Shown: positions 29,133-38,358 of the stretch, in pieces | Numbering within the stretch: position 1 is the stretch's first letter | Layout: each line of letters opens with the position of its first letter | Assembly (NCBI GenBank): GCA_002928965.1 | Contig: PERU01000008.1 | Coordinates: forward strand, 1 to 64,000 | DNA from: Methylomonas sp. | Lineage (GTDB): Bacteria; Pseudomonadota; Gammaproteobacteria; Methylococcales; Methylomonadaceae | Direction of reading: 5' to 3' | DNA: 64,000 nucleotides | Program-made: the position numbers and the translations under genes | Notes under the pieces: generated by a model | The model's database searches: none | Seen by the model: only the letters and a program-made list of their open reading frames with translations | Told to the model about the DNA's origin: nothing

Positions 29133-29918
29133 ATGCAATTTGAAGATAAAAATGTGCTATTGGTCGCGAGCCTGCTACTGAGTTTAACCACCCTCAATGC
29201 CGAGGCGTCTTTAACCCCTTACACGTCAGACGGTAAAGCGGTGGTGTACAGCAGCGTCAGCAACATCACATGGACCGCCGATGCCAACCTGCTGGGCACC
29301 ATGATCAGCAATCAAGGCTTTAACAGCGTGGTCAATGCCATCATCGCCGCCAGTCCGGTGATTTACGACACGCCGAATTTTTACGATGGCTCATATAACA
29401 ACTACGCCAGTTATTCCGGCCAATACAGCTTGTCCGTAAATGACTTTAATAGCATCGGCCAGACTAACTGGTTTGGTGCCCAAGGCTTCGTCGGCTACCT
29501 CAACAGCATCCACTACGGCGGTTCTAGCTTATGGGTTTTGCCTAGCGCCGGTGCCAACCTGCTAGATGATTACAACAACTACGGTCAATTGTATTATTAC
29601 GGCGGTCAATTCGGCGAGTTGTATTACTACGAATTAGGCGGCACAACGAGCGGCAACATTCCCAACACCACGACCTTTAGCAACGAGCGAGTCTATGCGT
29701 ACTGGTTGGCTACGGAGTACACGCCCAATCCTTTCCACGCGTGGAACTTCGATACCTACAATGGCAACCAGAACGACGTCAGTAAGGTCACCCAGTTTTT
29801 TGCATGGGCAGTTAGCCCCGGACGAGTGGCTGCTGTGCCATTACCAAGTGCTGCTTGGCTATTTGGTAGTGGTTTAATCGGTTTTATGGGAGCGAGCTTA
29901 AAGCGGAAGTTGCGCTAA
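29133..29918 (+). CDS. VPLPA-CTERM surface protein with DUF1566-like domain
   Basis: 261 aa, preceded by AAGGAG. It has a signal peptide (about residues 1-26, ending NAEA-S). The mature region ends with a DUF1566-like block (YWLATEYTPNPFHAWNFDT, then FFAWAVSPGR). The C-terminus has the sorting tail VPLPSAAWLFGSGLIGFMG followed by KRK. Such tails are recognised by exosortases, which move the protein to the cell surface. It is rich in Y, N, S and G with repeated YYYG motifs. First of four tandem genes of this class. Confidence 0.9.
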   Translation: MQFEDKNVLLVASLLLSLTTLNAEASLTPYTSDGKAVVYSSVSNITWTADANLLGTMISNQGFNSVVNAIIAASPVIYDTPNFYDGSYNNYASYSGQYSLSVNDFNSIGQTNWFGAQGFVGYLNSIHYGGSSLWVLPSAGANLLDDYNNYGQLYYYGGQFGELYYYELGGTTSGNIPNTTTFSNERVYAYWLATEYTPNPFHAWNFDTYNGNQNDVSKVTQFFAWAVSPGRVAAVPLPSAAWLFGSGLIGFMGASLKRKLR

Positions 29919-29960
29919 GCAGTTAATTTCAAAATTCAAAGTTACGTCAAAGGAGTAGGT

Positions 29961-31142
29961 ATGAATATAAAAAACATCGTGTTACTGCCGTTAATTCTTG
30001 CGTCAATTAACGCCCATGCCACCCAGCAGATTTCCTACAGCGGTCAGCTAATTTTTAGCCAAGGTAGCGTAGCCAGTGCCGGCGATTTATTCTCTGGGCA
30101 ATTCACGTTCAATCCCGACCAACCAGATGGCAGCCAATTTGCCCCGGTTAATCCGCCTTATACCGAATGGGAAGGCGGTTATTGGAACAGTACCTATCTA
30201 TCCACGGCCATTCAAAACAAGTTTTCGTTTGTCAGCGATAAGGGAATTTCGTTTGTTTTTCAAGATAACCGGAACATCACTCAGGCCGAAATTGATTTGA
30301 ACGGATTTAACGGCCATGTCAATCAGGGCAATTATGATGTCGTTTCGTTTGAAGCCATTAATCTTGGCAATAACGAACAAACAATCACCGGCACCGAGTT
30401 TTCGATTACCGCTTTATTCGATCCGTCGCAGTTTAGTCTTGCTTCATTTCAATACGATGATCTGCAAAGCGTATTTCAGACTCAACCCGTTAAATTTGGT
30501 TACGAGATCAATAAAGTCACCAACGGTTTATTGGATTTTCACATCACCGGCTTGATCGATAGCTTTAATATCAGTAATTCTTCGACTTCGGTGGCGCTGC
30601 CTTCAGCGCCAGTGTTGCCAACACCTGACAATGGCGGTGGTAGTGGCGGCTTCGATTTCGCATCACCGCCTGCAACGGTATTTGATAATAACGGCAACCC
30701 AATGCCTGGTAACTTTTACGACCCAGATGTGGCGGTGGCTTATACCTATGAAGCTGCGAATCTGGAAACACGGTTTGGCAATGTGATGATTCCCAACCAA
30801 TATGGTGATGGCAAATTCGCTTTACTGATTTGGGATGAAGCCAGTGGGGAATACATCGATAGCGGCATTCAATTGCTGGCTGGCGTTTGGTTTAACTTCG
30901 TCGATCTGGGCTTTCAAAACGGCATCGGTAAATTCCGGATTGCCGGCATCGAAACCTCAGCGATGATTGATCCCAGCGATCCACAGGGCTTTGTCACAGG
31001 TTTGACGTTTACCGGTAACGGTAGCGCCTTCAGGATGACACCGTCAACGGCTCCTGTTCCATTACCCGGTACAGCTTGGCTGTTTGCTAGTAGCGTGATA
31101 GGTCTTTTCGGCTTTAAACGCCGTAATAATTACCGGGGATAA
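29961..31142 (+). CDS. VPLPA/PEP-CTERM surface protein
   Basis: 393 aa, with AAAGGAG before the ATG. Signal peptide MNIKNIVLLPLILASINAHA. The first half (about 25-205) is a beta-rich domain beginning QQISYSGQLIFSQGSVASAG; the second half (about 240-350) looks like a separate repeat unit after a G-rich linker (DNGGGSGGFDF). The tail is VPLPGTAWLFASSVIGLFGF followed by KRR, an exosortase sorting signal. The next gene begins 3 bp after the stop, so the two are translated together. Confidence 0.88.
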   Translation: MNIKNIVLLPLILASINAHATQQISYSGQLIFSQGSVASAGDLFSGQFTFNPDQPDGSQFAPVNPPYTEWEGGYWNSTYLSTAIQNKFSFVSDKGISFVFQDNRNITQAEIDLNGFNGHVNQGNYDVVSFEAINLGNNEQTITGTEFSITALFDPSQFSLASFQYDDLQSVFQTQPVKFGYEINKVTNGLLDFHITGLIDSFNISNSSTSVALPSAPVLPTPDNGGGSGGFDFASPPATVFDNNGNPMPGNFYDPDVAVAYTYEAANLETRFGNVMIPNQYGDGKFALLIWDEASGEYIDSGIQLLAGVWFNFVDLGFQNGIGKFRIAGIETSAMIDPSDPQGFVTGLTFTGNGSAFRMTPSTAPVPLPGTAWLFASSVIGLFGFKRRNNYRG

Positions 31143-31145
31143 TAA

Positions 31146-31859
31146 ATGCTTACAAAAAATCATATTGCAACCAGCTTTATGCTGATCACCACATTATTTG
31201 CTACGGCAACCCAAGCTAACAGCATACTTACCGGCGCAACGGTGCAGTTAGATCGAATCCAACATTATCAAGTGTTTAGAGATAGTGTTTATCAAGGCGA
31301 TGTAGTCAATCAGCACAGTTATAGTTTCGTTGAATCCGATCCCGTCGTTGAAATACCTCGTTTTGATGAGTATCTAGGCTGGACCGTCGATTTTGTGTCT
31401 GACCCTGGGGCAACGGATTTGGATATATTAAACGGCTCGCAGAGCATTCTATTGAATGGCAACGCCTTGTTTATTAACTGGAAAGACTGTTGCTATACCG
31501 GCAATGGAATTACAACAGATGCCAACTATTTTGGGCGTGGACAAGCCGCTCAATTTGTAATGATTTTTGAGGGCTATGAATTTACCTTTACACCACCCGA
31601 TACTTTTCAAAACTATCTATTTACTAACGTAATAAATCATTCCAGTTGGCTACCAGATAATCGTATTTCGGTTGCTGGCAACAAAATCAGCATTGATCTT
31701 AAGGATGGCGTTCACTATGGATCGAGTTACGGTGCCCTCGAACTGACATTTGATGTGTCAGTTACCACTGTGCCAATACCCGCGACACTTTGGTTGATGT
31801 CAACTGCTTTGGCCTTTATTGGTCTTCTGGGGCGAGGATCTCGCAGATTTCGATTGTAG
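31146..31859 (+). CDS. Exported protein with divergent VPxPA-CTERM tail
   Basis: 237 aa. A signal peptide covers residues 1-24 (ATQA-N). The mature region is beta-rich with no recognised domain; it contains KDCCYTG with adjacent cysteines. The C-terminal tail VPIPATLWLMSTALAFIGLL then RGSRRFRL has the layout of a VPLPA-CTERM signal (short motif, hydrophobic helix, basic end) but lacks the usual FGSG, so it is a divergent or weakened sorting signal. Translationally coupled to the preceding gene. Confidence 0.8.
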   Translation: MLTKNHIATSFMLITTLFATATQANSILTGATVQLDRIQHYQVFRDSVYQGDVVNQHSYSFVESDPVVEIPRFDEYLGWTVDFVSDPGATDLDILNGSQSILLNGNALFINWKDCCYTGNGITTDANYFGRGQAAQFVMIFEGYEFTFTPPDTFQNYLFTNVINHSSWLPDNRISVAGNKISIDLKDGVHYGSSYGALELTFDVSVTTVPIPATLWLMSTALAFIGLLGRGSRRFRL

Positions 31860-31984
31860 ATATTTTGAACAACAAATCGCTGTAAGCTGAATTACCGTCA
31901 TCTATCCATCTCTTGATGGCTAAGATGGCTTTAGATTGATTTTTTGCTTTGCTATCAACAGTGACAAACTAGGAGATGATTTCT

Positions 31985-32875
31985 ATGAAACACACAAAAT
32001 CTTTAATAGCTGTTAGTTTACTGCTCAATTTTAACTTAGCCATTGCACAAGCAGACGTTTGGACTCCCTTTACAGTTGTAGAGGTCACGACTGATGAATC
32101 CCTTTCACCGTTTGATCCTAGCATCGTAATTCTGCCTTATGAGCGCCAAGTTGATTCTCAATTCGCGCAAGTGGGTTCCAATCCTGGCTTATTTGCCAAG
32201 GGCCGCGCCCTATTCGGAGAAACCGGTTCTTATGCTATCGCTACAGGGCAACCCTCTAACGTCGGCGCCTTTGCTGAAACTAGCTGGAGCGATGCCTTTA
32301 CCATTTTGGGTGGAACCGGGAACGGCATATTGTCTGTGAGTGTCCGAGTTGACGGGGTATTAACTGGCGGCGGCTCTGTGTCGAGCTACCGGTTATTTGT
32401 CAGTGATACGCCTATCACACTTGGAGCGGAGGGGCTTGGTGGAATCTTGGGTTATGACGACAATGACAACCATTTGACTAATCGGGGACCGGATGACAGT
32501 GATATTGTCATTCAGGCTTATGGCGTGAGTCCTGATATTTTGGCGCATTTAAGTCAGGAAGAACTGGAAATTCTGAATCAATCGCCAATCATCCATTCAG
32601 GCTCGAATCTTTTTACTGCCGAGATTCCATTTACCTATGGTGTTACGTTTTACATCGCCAGTAAATTGAATGCAGAAGTGATGGGTGACGGTGCTGCCGA
32701 TTTCTTTAATTCTTCACATTTCGGTGCAACTACACCAGACGGTTTAGCTGTGGCAGGAGCATCCGGTACCGTTTATCAACAGGCTGCTGTTGTACCTGTG
32801 CCTAGTGCGATTTGGCTTTTTGGTAGTGGTGTATTGGGATTGATGGGTTTTAAGCGGCGTAACTTTGTTCGCTAA
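31985..32875 (+). CDS. VPLPA-CTERM surface protein
   Basis: 296 aa from ATG 31985, nine bases after AGGAG; the in-frame ATG 31976 directly abuts that site and is rejected. Signal peptide MKHTKSLIAVSLLLNFNLAI (cleavage near AQA-D). The mature part is beta-rich with an acidic loop (GYDDNDNHLTNRGPDDSD). The tail VPVPSAIWLFGSGVLGLMGF then KRR is a canonical VPLPA-CTERM signal. It has its own 116-bp upstream gap. The fourth member of the cluster. Confidence 0.88.
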   Translation: MKHTKSLIAVSLLLNFNLAIAQADVWTPFTVVEVTTDESLSPFDPSIVILPYERQVDSQFAQVGSNPGLFAKGRALFGETGSYAIATGQPSNVGAFAETSWSDAFTILGGTGNGILSVSVRVDGVLTGGGSVSSYRLFVSDTPITLGAEGLGGILGYDDNDNHLTNRGPDDSDIVIQAYGVSPDILAHLSQEELEILNQSPIIHSGSNLFTAEIPFTYGVTFYIASKLNAEVMGDGAADFFNSSHFGATTPDGLAVAGASGTVYQQAAVVPVPSAIWLFGSGVLGLMGFKRRNFVR

Positions 32876-33025
32876 CTATTAACCCGGTTTTGTCTAAGTC
32901 ATTCCCGCAAAAGCCGGAATCCAGCATCAAAAATGAGCTCCTGTTTGCACGGGAGCGATGGTATTTAAGGATTGAGTTAATATTTCTGGCTTGATTTTTA
33001 TAGTCTTAATATTTCTAGCAGCGAC

Positions 33026-35680
33026 CTAGCTAAAAAACCCTTTAATCTCCGCCAAACAAGAGCCGCAGTTGGTGCCGGCTTTTAAACAGTCGCCTACTTC
33101 TTTGACCGTTTTCAGGTTTTGTTTGAGGATTTCCGCGCGTATGGTTTTTTCGCCGACATTAAAACAGGCGCAGACGATGTTGCCGACGTCTGCTTTACCC
33201 TGCGGTGCCCTACCGGTCAGCAACGCTTTGCGGGTTTGGGTATCTAATTCGCCTTTGTCAAACAGACTGGCTAGCCAGTGACGGTCAGGCAGGGTAGGGG
33301 AATTGGCGATAAAGATCACGCTGTCCAGACAGCTATCGACGATACAGGCCGCGCGATAACTGCCAACTGCTGTATCCTGATATTCCAGCCAATCGGCTGG
33401 CTGTTCCTGGTCAGCCAGTTTGGCTTGCAGCCAATCTTGTAGATTAACGGGTAACGCTTCGCTGGCAAGTTCATACCGATAATATCGGTCACCTTTGCTG
33501 ACTAGCCAGTAGTCAAGGTCTTTGAATGCCAATTCCCGCCGTGATAGTGCAAAACCATACCAGCTTGCTGGATAGGGTTTAATGCTGACCGGGGTGTGTT
33601 TGCTTTCGGGTTGTCTGGAAATCGGATCCAGCACCGGGTTAACCAAAGCCCCCATTCGCCCAAGACTGGCGAATTGTGCTGTCCAGTGCATAGGAACAAA
33701 CAGATTACCCGGTTGCACCTCGTCGTTTAGTTGTACCCGTGCCAGCATTTTGCCCCAACGGCTTTCCAATAATGCCAGCGTTTTGGCTGCCAGCCCATAC
33801 CGTGCGGCATCCTGCGGATGGATGTCAACATAGGCTTCCGGTTTGTGCTGATTCAGTTTGGCGGCCAGCGCGGTGCGGGTCATGGTGTGCCATTGATCGC
33901 GCAAGCGGCCGGTATTCAGGATGAATGGATAATTGTCATCCGGCTTATTGAATGGCAGCCTTGGCGTGATGGCAATCAGTTGCGCTTTAGCGGACGGGGT
34001 AAAGTATTGGCCGTCTTCAAAAAGCCGGATTCTGCCCTGTGGGTACTGCGTATTCACTGGCCATTGCGTCGGTTGCAGGTTTTGATACTCTTTGGCTGTG
34101 ATGTTCTGGTAAGCAGAAATGTCAAAGTCACGTAAGCCATGCTCTGTGTCGTTTTCAAACCCGGACAGCGCGGCATGTTCACGAAAAATATCCACCGGGC
34201 TTTGGTAAGCAAAGGCTTCGGCAAAACCCAAACGCTGGGCAACTTGGCTCACAATCCACCAATCCGGTTTGGCATCGCCGGATGCCGCGAACAATGCTCG
34301 TTGCCTGGAAATGCGGCGTTCGGAATTGGTTACCGTGCCGTCTTTTTCACTCCAGCCCAGAGCGGGTAGCAAGACATGGGCAAAGGCTGTGGTGTCGGTG
34401 TATTCCATGCAATCGGAGACCACCACAAAGCTGCATTTGCCTAATGCCTGTTTGACTTTGTCTGCATTGGGCAGGCTGACCACCGGATTGGTACCCATGA
34501 TCCACACGGCTTTGACCTGTCCGGCATCGATGGCATCAAACAGTTCCACGGCAGGCAGACCGGATCTGCTGGCAATGTTCGATGTATTCCAAAACCGTGC
34601 GACGCGCTCGATGTCAGCCGGATTGGAAAAATCCATGTGCGCCGCCAATTGATGCGCCAGTCCGCCCACTTCACGGCCACCCATGGCATTGGGTTGGCCG
34701 GTCAGCGAAAAAGGACCCATGCCGGGTTTGCCAATACGGCCTGTGGCCAGATGACAATTGATGATGCTGTTGACTTTGTCCGTGCCCGAGGAGGATTGGT
34801 TGATGCCTTGGCTGTAAAGACTCATGACCTTGTTGTGCGAACCAAACCAGTCATAAAACAACCGCAGATCGGCGGGCTGTAATTGACAGTGTTGCGCGAC
34901 GTTTTGCAGGTTAGCGTTGCCGGCACTGTAAAGGGCCGCGGCAAAGCCTTCGGTATGGTTTTGAATATAGTCATCATCCAGCAAATGCTGTTGATGCAAA
35001 AAATGCAGCAAGCCGTTGAATAGCCAGGCATCGCTGCCACTGGCCAGCGGCAAATGCAGGTCGGCAATGTCACAGCTAGGCGTTTTACGCGGATCGATCA
35101 CCACAATTTTTAATCCTGGATTGCTGATTTTGGCGGCGCGGATACGTTGAAAACTGACCGGGTGGCACCAAGCCGCATTGGAGCCGATCAATACGATCAT
35201 GTCGGCCATTTCCAAATCCTGATAGCAACCCGGCACGGTATCTGATCCAAAGGCGCGTTTGTGACCGGCCACCGATGACGACATGCACAAGCGACTGTTG
35301 GTGTCGATATTGGCGCTGCCGATAAAGCCTTTCATCAGCTTGTTGGCGACATAATAATCCTCGGTCAGCAATTGTCCGGAGCCATAAATGGCCACGGCAT
35401 CCGGGCCGTGCTGGTCGATGATTTGGCGAAACCTGTCAGCCACCGTATCCAGCGCGTCTGTCCAACTGGTTGGCTGGCCGAATAGTTTAGGCTGCAATAA
35501 GCGACCTTTTAGCTCGACGGTTTCACCTAATGCCAAACCTTTTGAGCATAATCGACCAAAATTGGCCGGGTGCGTTTGATCGCCGCGAATCAACACATGG
35601 TGCTGTAGCCGGTCGGGCGTGGCTTCAATGCCGCAGCCAACGCCGCAGTATGGGCAAGTAGTTTTTATGCTGTCATTCAC
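33026..35680 (-). CDS. nasA: Assimilatory nitrate reductase, catalytic subunit
   Basis: 884 aa. An N-terminal [4Fe-4S] motif (CPYCGVGCGIEATPD … CSKG) is followed by the Mo-bisMGD oxidoreductase domains (YGSGQLLTEDYYVANKL, GSNAAWCHP, MGTNPVVSLPNAD) and a C-terminal molybdopterin-dinucleotide binding fold. The last 55 residues form a BFD-like [2Fe-2S] domain (CACFNVGEKT … CGSC) found in cytoplasmic Nas enzymes. No Tat signal, so cytoplasmic: it reduces nitrate to nitrite. It is the last gene of the leftward nitrogen operon but is separated from it by a family B repeat, and only a distant AGGA precedes its start. Confidence 0.93.
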   Translation of the reverse strand: MNDSIKTTCPYCGVGCGIEATPDRLQHHVLIRGDQTHPANFGRLCSKGLALGETVELKGRLLQPKLFGQPTSWTDALDTVADRFRQIIDQHGPDAVAIYGSGQLLTEDYYVANKLMKGFIGSANIDTNSRLCMSSSVAGHKRAFGSDTVPGCYQDLEMADMIVLIGSNAAWCHPVSFQRIRAAKISNPGLKIVVIDPRKTPSCDIADLHLPLASGSDAWLFNGLLHFLHQQHLLDDDYIQNHTEGFAAALYSAGNANLQNVAQHCQLQPADLRLFYDWFGSHNKVMSLYSQGINQSSSGTDKVNSIINCHLATGRIGKPGMGPFSLTGQPNAMGGREVGGLAHQLAAHMDFSNPADIERVARFWNTSNIASRSGLPAVELFDAIDAGQVKAVWIMGTNPVVSLPNADKVKQALGKCSFVVVSDCMEYTDTTAFAHVLLPALGWSEKDGTVTNSERRISRQRALFAASGDAKPDWWIVSQVAQRLGFAEAFAYQSPVDIFREHAALSGFENDTEHGLRDFDISAYQNITAKEYQNLQPTQWPVNTQYPQGRIRLFEDGQYFTPSAKAQLIAITPRLPFNKPDDNYPFILNTGRLRDQWHTMTRTALAAKLNQHKPEAYVDIHPQDAARYGLAAKTLALLESRWGKMLARVQLNDEVQPGNLFVPMHWTAQFASLGRMGALVNPVLDPISRQPESKHTPVSIKPYPASWYGFALSRRELAFKDLDYWLVSKGDRYYRYELASEALPVNLQDWLQAKLADQEQPADWLEYQDTAVGSYRAACIVDSCLDSVIFIANSPTLPDRHWLASLFDKGELDTQTRKALLTGRAPQGKADVGNIVCACFNVGEKTIRAEILKQNLKTVKEVGDCLKAGTNCGSCLAEIKGFFS

Positions 35681-35701
35681 TGGCGATGTCCTGGCTGATC
35701 G

Positions 35702-35867
35702 CTAGGAGTCTGTCCGAGAATAGGAGTCGTCGCAAGGGATAGCCATTTTGAGTCAGATTTTTTAATCATTTGAGGCGAATAGTGGCGCTATTTAACGAAA
35801 ATGAGCGGAAAATCTGACCAAAAGGCCTTTTCCATAGCAGGTTCTCCATTCTCGGACAGGCTCCTAG
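35702..35867 (+). repeat. Dispersed repeat family B, copy 3
   Basis: Bounded by CTAGGAGTCTGTCCGAGAAT and ATTCTCGGACAGGCTCCTAG, interior as in copies 1 and 2. It lies between the FAD-reductase gene and nasA, 21 bp from the nasA start. Its CTAG end provides the TAG stop (35864-35866, minus strand) of the FAD-reductase gene. Confidence 0.9.
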
Positions 35868-37099
35868 GTAGTCTGAGCCGAAGTAATAGCGAATTGCTGT
35901 CCGAAAATCAACGACTCTCTGATGTCGGCAATGTTCTTTGCCTGCTCCATCAGTTGCTGATACCAAACCCCATCGCCGGTATCGCCATAGAGTACCGCAC
36001 CGCAAATCGTGTTGTTTTTAATCACCAGTTTTTTATATACACCTTGTACTGCATCAATGAAGCGAATCTCTGAGCTTTGTGTGTCGCCGAGAAAATCGCC
36101 CACGGAAAACAATTGGATGCCGGTGACCTTGAGTTTGGTGGCCGTCGGCAGCGTTACGTATTCGGCAACGCCATGGGCACTCAAATGGTTGGCGCAGACT
36201 TTGGCCTGCTCAAATATCGGTGCGACCAGTCCAAAGGTGGCGCCGCGATGCTGGATACATTCACCGACCGCATATACGCAGGGATCGTAACTTTGCAGGG
36301 TATCGTTGACCACAATCCCGCGTTCGCAATACAAACCGGCTTGCTTGGCCAAGGTGATATTGGGACGAACGCCAATCGCCATCACCAATAAATCACAAGC
36401 CAATTCGCTGCCGTCTTCAAAACGTACGGTCTGAATATGGCCGTTTTTATCGCCCAGCAAGGCCTTGGTTTGGGCCGCCATTTTGAATTTTAACCCGCGG
36501 CGTTCCAGTTCGGCCTGCAGCATTTGTCCGGCTTGTTTATCCATTTGTCGGTTCAGCAGCACGGGGTTATTGTGAATGACCGTGACATTCATACCGCGTT
36601 GCAGCAAGCCATTGGCGGCTTCCAGGCCCAGTAAACCGCCACCTAATACTACGGCATGTTGATGGCTGTGACTATAATTCAGCATGGTATTGACATCCAT
36701 AATATCCCGAAAGCCAATCACCCCCGCCAAATCCTTACCCGGCAAATCGGCAACCACCGGTTGAGAACCCGTGGCAATCAACAATCGGTCATAATCCGCC
36801 ACTGTGCCGTCTTTGGCGATGACTTTACGCAAACCGCGCTCGATTCGACACACGGCTTTATCCGCCCCGGCATGTAAAGTGATGTTGCGATCCTGATACC
36901 ATTGCCGGTCGTTGATGACAATGTCTTCGATGGCCTTTTCGCCGCACAGCACCGCCGACAGCATGATGCGGTTGTAATTGCCGTAGGGTTCGGCGCCGAA
37001 TACGGTAATCTCATAATGGTCCGGTGCAGACAACAGCAATTCTTCCACGGTACGCATGCCGGCCATGCCGTTACCAATCACTACCAGTCGCTGTTTCAT
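35864..37099 (-). CDS. nasB: FAD/NAD(P)-dependent reductase, electron donor for nitrate reductase
   Basis: 411 aa of the pyridine-nucleotide disulfide oxidoreductase fold. Signatures: N-terminal FAD-binding VIGNGMAGMRTVEELL, NAD-binding VVLGGGLLGLEAANGLLQRG, and FAD-binding VYAVGECIQHRG. It is similar in plan to the N-terminal part of NirB and to reductases that feed NasA. It starts inside the end of phzF (4-bp overlap). The terminal codons and TAG stop come from the CTAG end of the adjacent family B repeat, so the native last residues are probably altered. The symbol is by role; it could also be called a NirB-like reductase. Confidence 0.82.
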   Translation of the reverse strand: MKQRLVVIGNGMAGMRTVEELLLSAPDHYEITVFGAEPYGNYNRIMLSAVLCGEKAIEDIVINDRQWYQDRNITLHAGADKAVCRIERGLRKVIAKDGTVADYDRLLIATGSQPVVADLPGKDLAGVIGFRDIMDVNTMLNYSHSHQHAVVLGGGLLGLEAANGLLQRGMNVTVIHNNPVLLNRQMDKQAGQMLQAELERRGLKFKMAAQTKALLGDKNGHIQTVRFEDGSELACDLLVMAIGVRPNITLAKQAGLYCERGIVVNDTLQSYDPCVYAVGECIQHRGATFGLVAPIFEQAKVCANHLSAHGVAEYVTLPTATKLKVTGIQLFSVGDFLGDTQSSEIRFIDAVQGVYKKLVIKNNTICGAVLYGDTGDGVWYQQLMEQAKNIADIRESLIFGQQFAITSAQTT

Positions 37100-38019
37100 G
37101 GCTGTATCGCAATTTGCATAGTGCCTTCTGCCACCAGCACCGCATGACCACCGATGCGAATGGTCAGCGATTCCTCTCGCTTGTTATCCATTTCCAGACT
37201 GATCACACTGCGACGGCTGTATTCATCGCCGCGGTCGACGCTGAATACATGGGTGCCTTTTTGGGTGTGTTCGAATGAACATAAATAACTGCAAAAGGCC
37301 GGCATGGCGCTGCCCACTGGTGGGTCGTCATGCAAACCAATTCTCGGACCAAGCAACCTGACATTGAAGTCGGCATCCTGGAATGGTGATTTGGGCGCGA
37401 ACAGCAGAATTTCCTGTGCTGCGGTTTGCGGGGCGATGGACTGGCTCCAGGCAGCATAATTAAAACAGGCCTTTCTGACCGATTCATAATGCCACACCGG
37501 CACCACCAGATACGGAAACCCGCAGGACACCAGTCTTGGCGAATATTTCTTATGATCCAGTTCTGATTGAGCAATGCCCAGAAATTGTGCTAGTTCTTCA
37601 TCAGTAGGTGCAAAGCGGTCGACCAGCGGCTTGACCTTGCTCGAGAATTGCACAAAACTGGGGTTACCGTTTTCGCTAGTAATATTGGCCTCGATGACGC
37701 CGGCATTTTGCTCGAAAACAATCGGTGTAATGGGCGCTGTTAATTCCACATCACCGCAATGCCCCAGTACATAACCGGCAGCAATCAGCGGATGACCGGC
37801 AAAGTCCTCCTCTGCCAGCGGTGAAAAAATCCGCATTCGCCGCCGATTTCCGCCATCGATATGATGAAAAATGAATACGGTTTCAGATAGATTTAATTCG
37901 CGGGCAATCAAGGCCATGTTCTCGGCATTCAAGCCGTCGGCATGCGGAAACACAGCAATCTGCGCGCCGTTGAAAATCTGCTGGGTAAAGACATCGGCAA
38001 TGTAATAGCTGTATTTCAT
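37096..38019 (-). CDS. PhzF-family isomerase-like protein
   Basis: 307 aa of the PhzF/diaminopimelate-epimerase-like fold. Signatures: DVFTQQIFNGAQIAVFP, the acidic active-site segment RELNLSETVFIF, RRMRIFSPLAEEDFAGHPLIAAG, and in the second half GPRIGLHDDPPVGSAMPAF. Family members isomerise small metabolites, but the substrate here is unknown. It is firmly inside the nitrite/nitrate operon: 3 bp after nirD and overlapping the reductase gene by 4 bp. No known role in nitrogen assimilation. Confidence 0.85.
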   Translation of the reverse strand: MKYSYYIADVFTQQIFNGAQIAVFPHADGLNAENMALIARELNLSETVFIFHHIDGGNRRRMRIFSPLAEEDFAGHPLIAAGYVLGHCGDVELTAPITPIVFEQNAGVIEANITSENGNPSFVQFSSKVKPLVDRFAPTDEELAQFLGIAQSELDHKKYSPRLVSCGFPYLVVPVWHYESVRKACFNYAAWSQSIAPQTAAQEILLFAPKSPFQDADFNVRLLGPRIGLHDDPPVGSAMPAFCSYLCSFEHTQKGTHVFSVDRGDEYSRRSVISLEMDNKREESLTIRIGGHAVLVAEGTMQIAIQP

Positions 38020-38022
38020 AAA

Positions 38023-38358
38023 TTACTCCGCACCCAGTTTTATGGCGACGCGGTTATTGTCGATGCGCACCGGATAGGTTTGCAATGTGATGTCGGCATA
38101 TTCAAAACAGACACCGGTTTTCAGACTGTAATGCTGCTTGTACAACGGTGAGGCCAGCATGGGTTCGCCGCCCAGATCGCCAATCATGGCCCGAGACAAC
38201 ACATTGGCCTTGCCGATCGGATCAAAATTGCTCACCGCAAAAATCTGTTGGGTTTTGCTCAGATAAAACAGCGCGATTTGTTGACCGGCTACCAAAGCAC
38301 AGACGCCGGAATCCGCTTGTAAGTCTTCAACCGCGCAGACATCGATCCAGGCGCTCAT
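38023..38358 (-). CDS. nirD: Nitrite reductase [NAD(P)H] small subunit
   Basis: 111 aa with the Rieske-like fold of NirD (WIDVCAVEDL, QQIALFYL, IFAVSNFDPIGKANVLSRAM, ASPLYKQHYSLKTGVCFE). As usual in NirD, the Cys/His cluster ligands of true Rieske proteins are absent. It partners NirB in the cytoplasmic six-electron reduction of nitrite to ammonium. It overlaps the end of nirB by 4 bp (ATGA). Confidence 0.93.
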   Translation of the reverse strand: MSAWIDVCAVEDLQADSGVCALVAGQQIALFYLSKTQQIFAVSNFDPIGKANVLSRAMIGDLGGEPMLASPLYKQHYSLKTGVCFEYADITLQTYPVRIDNNRVAIKLGAE

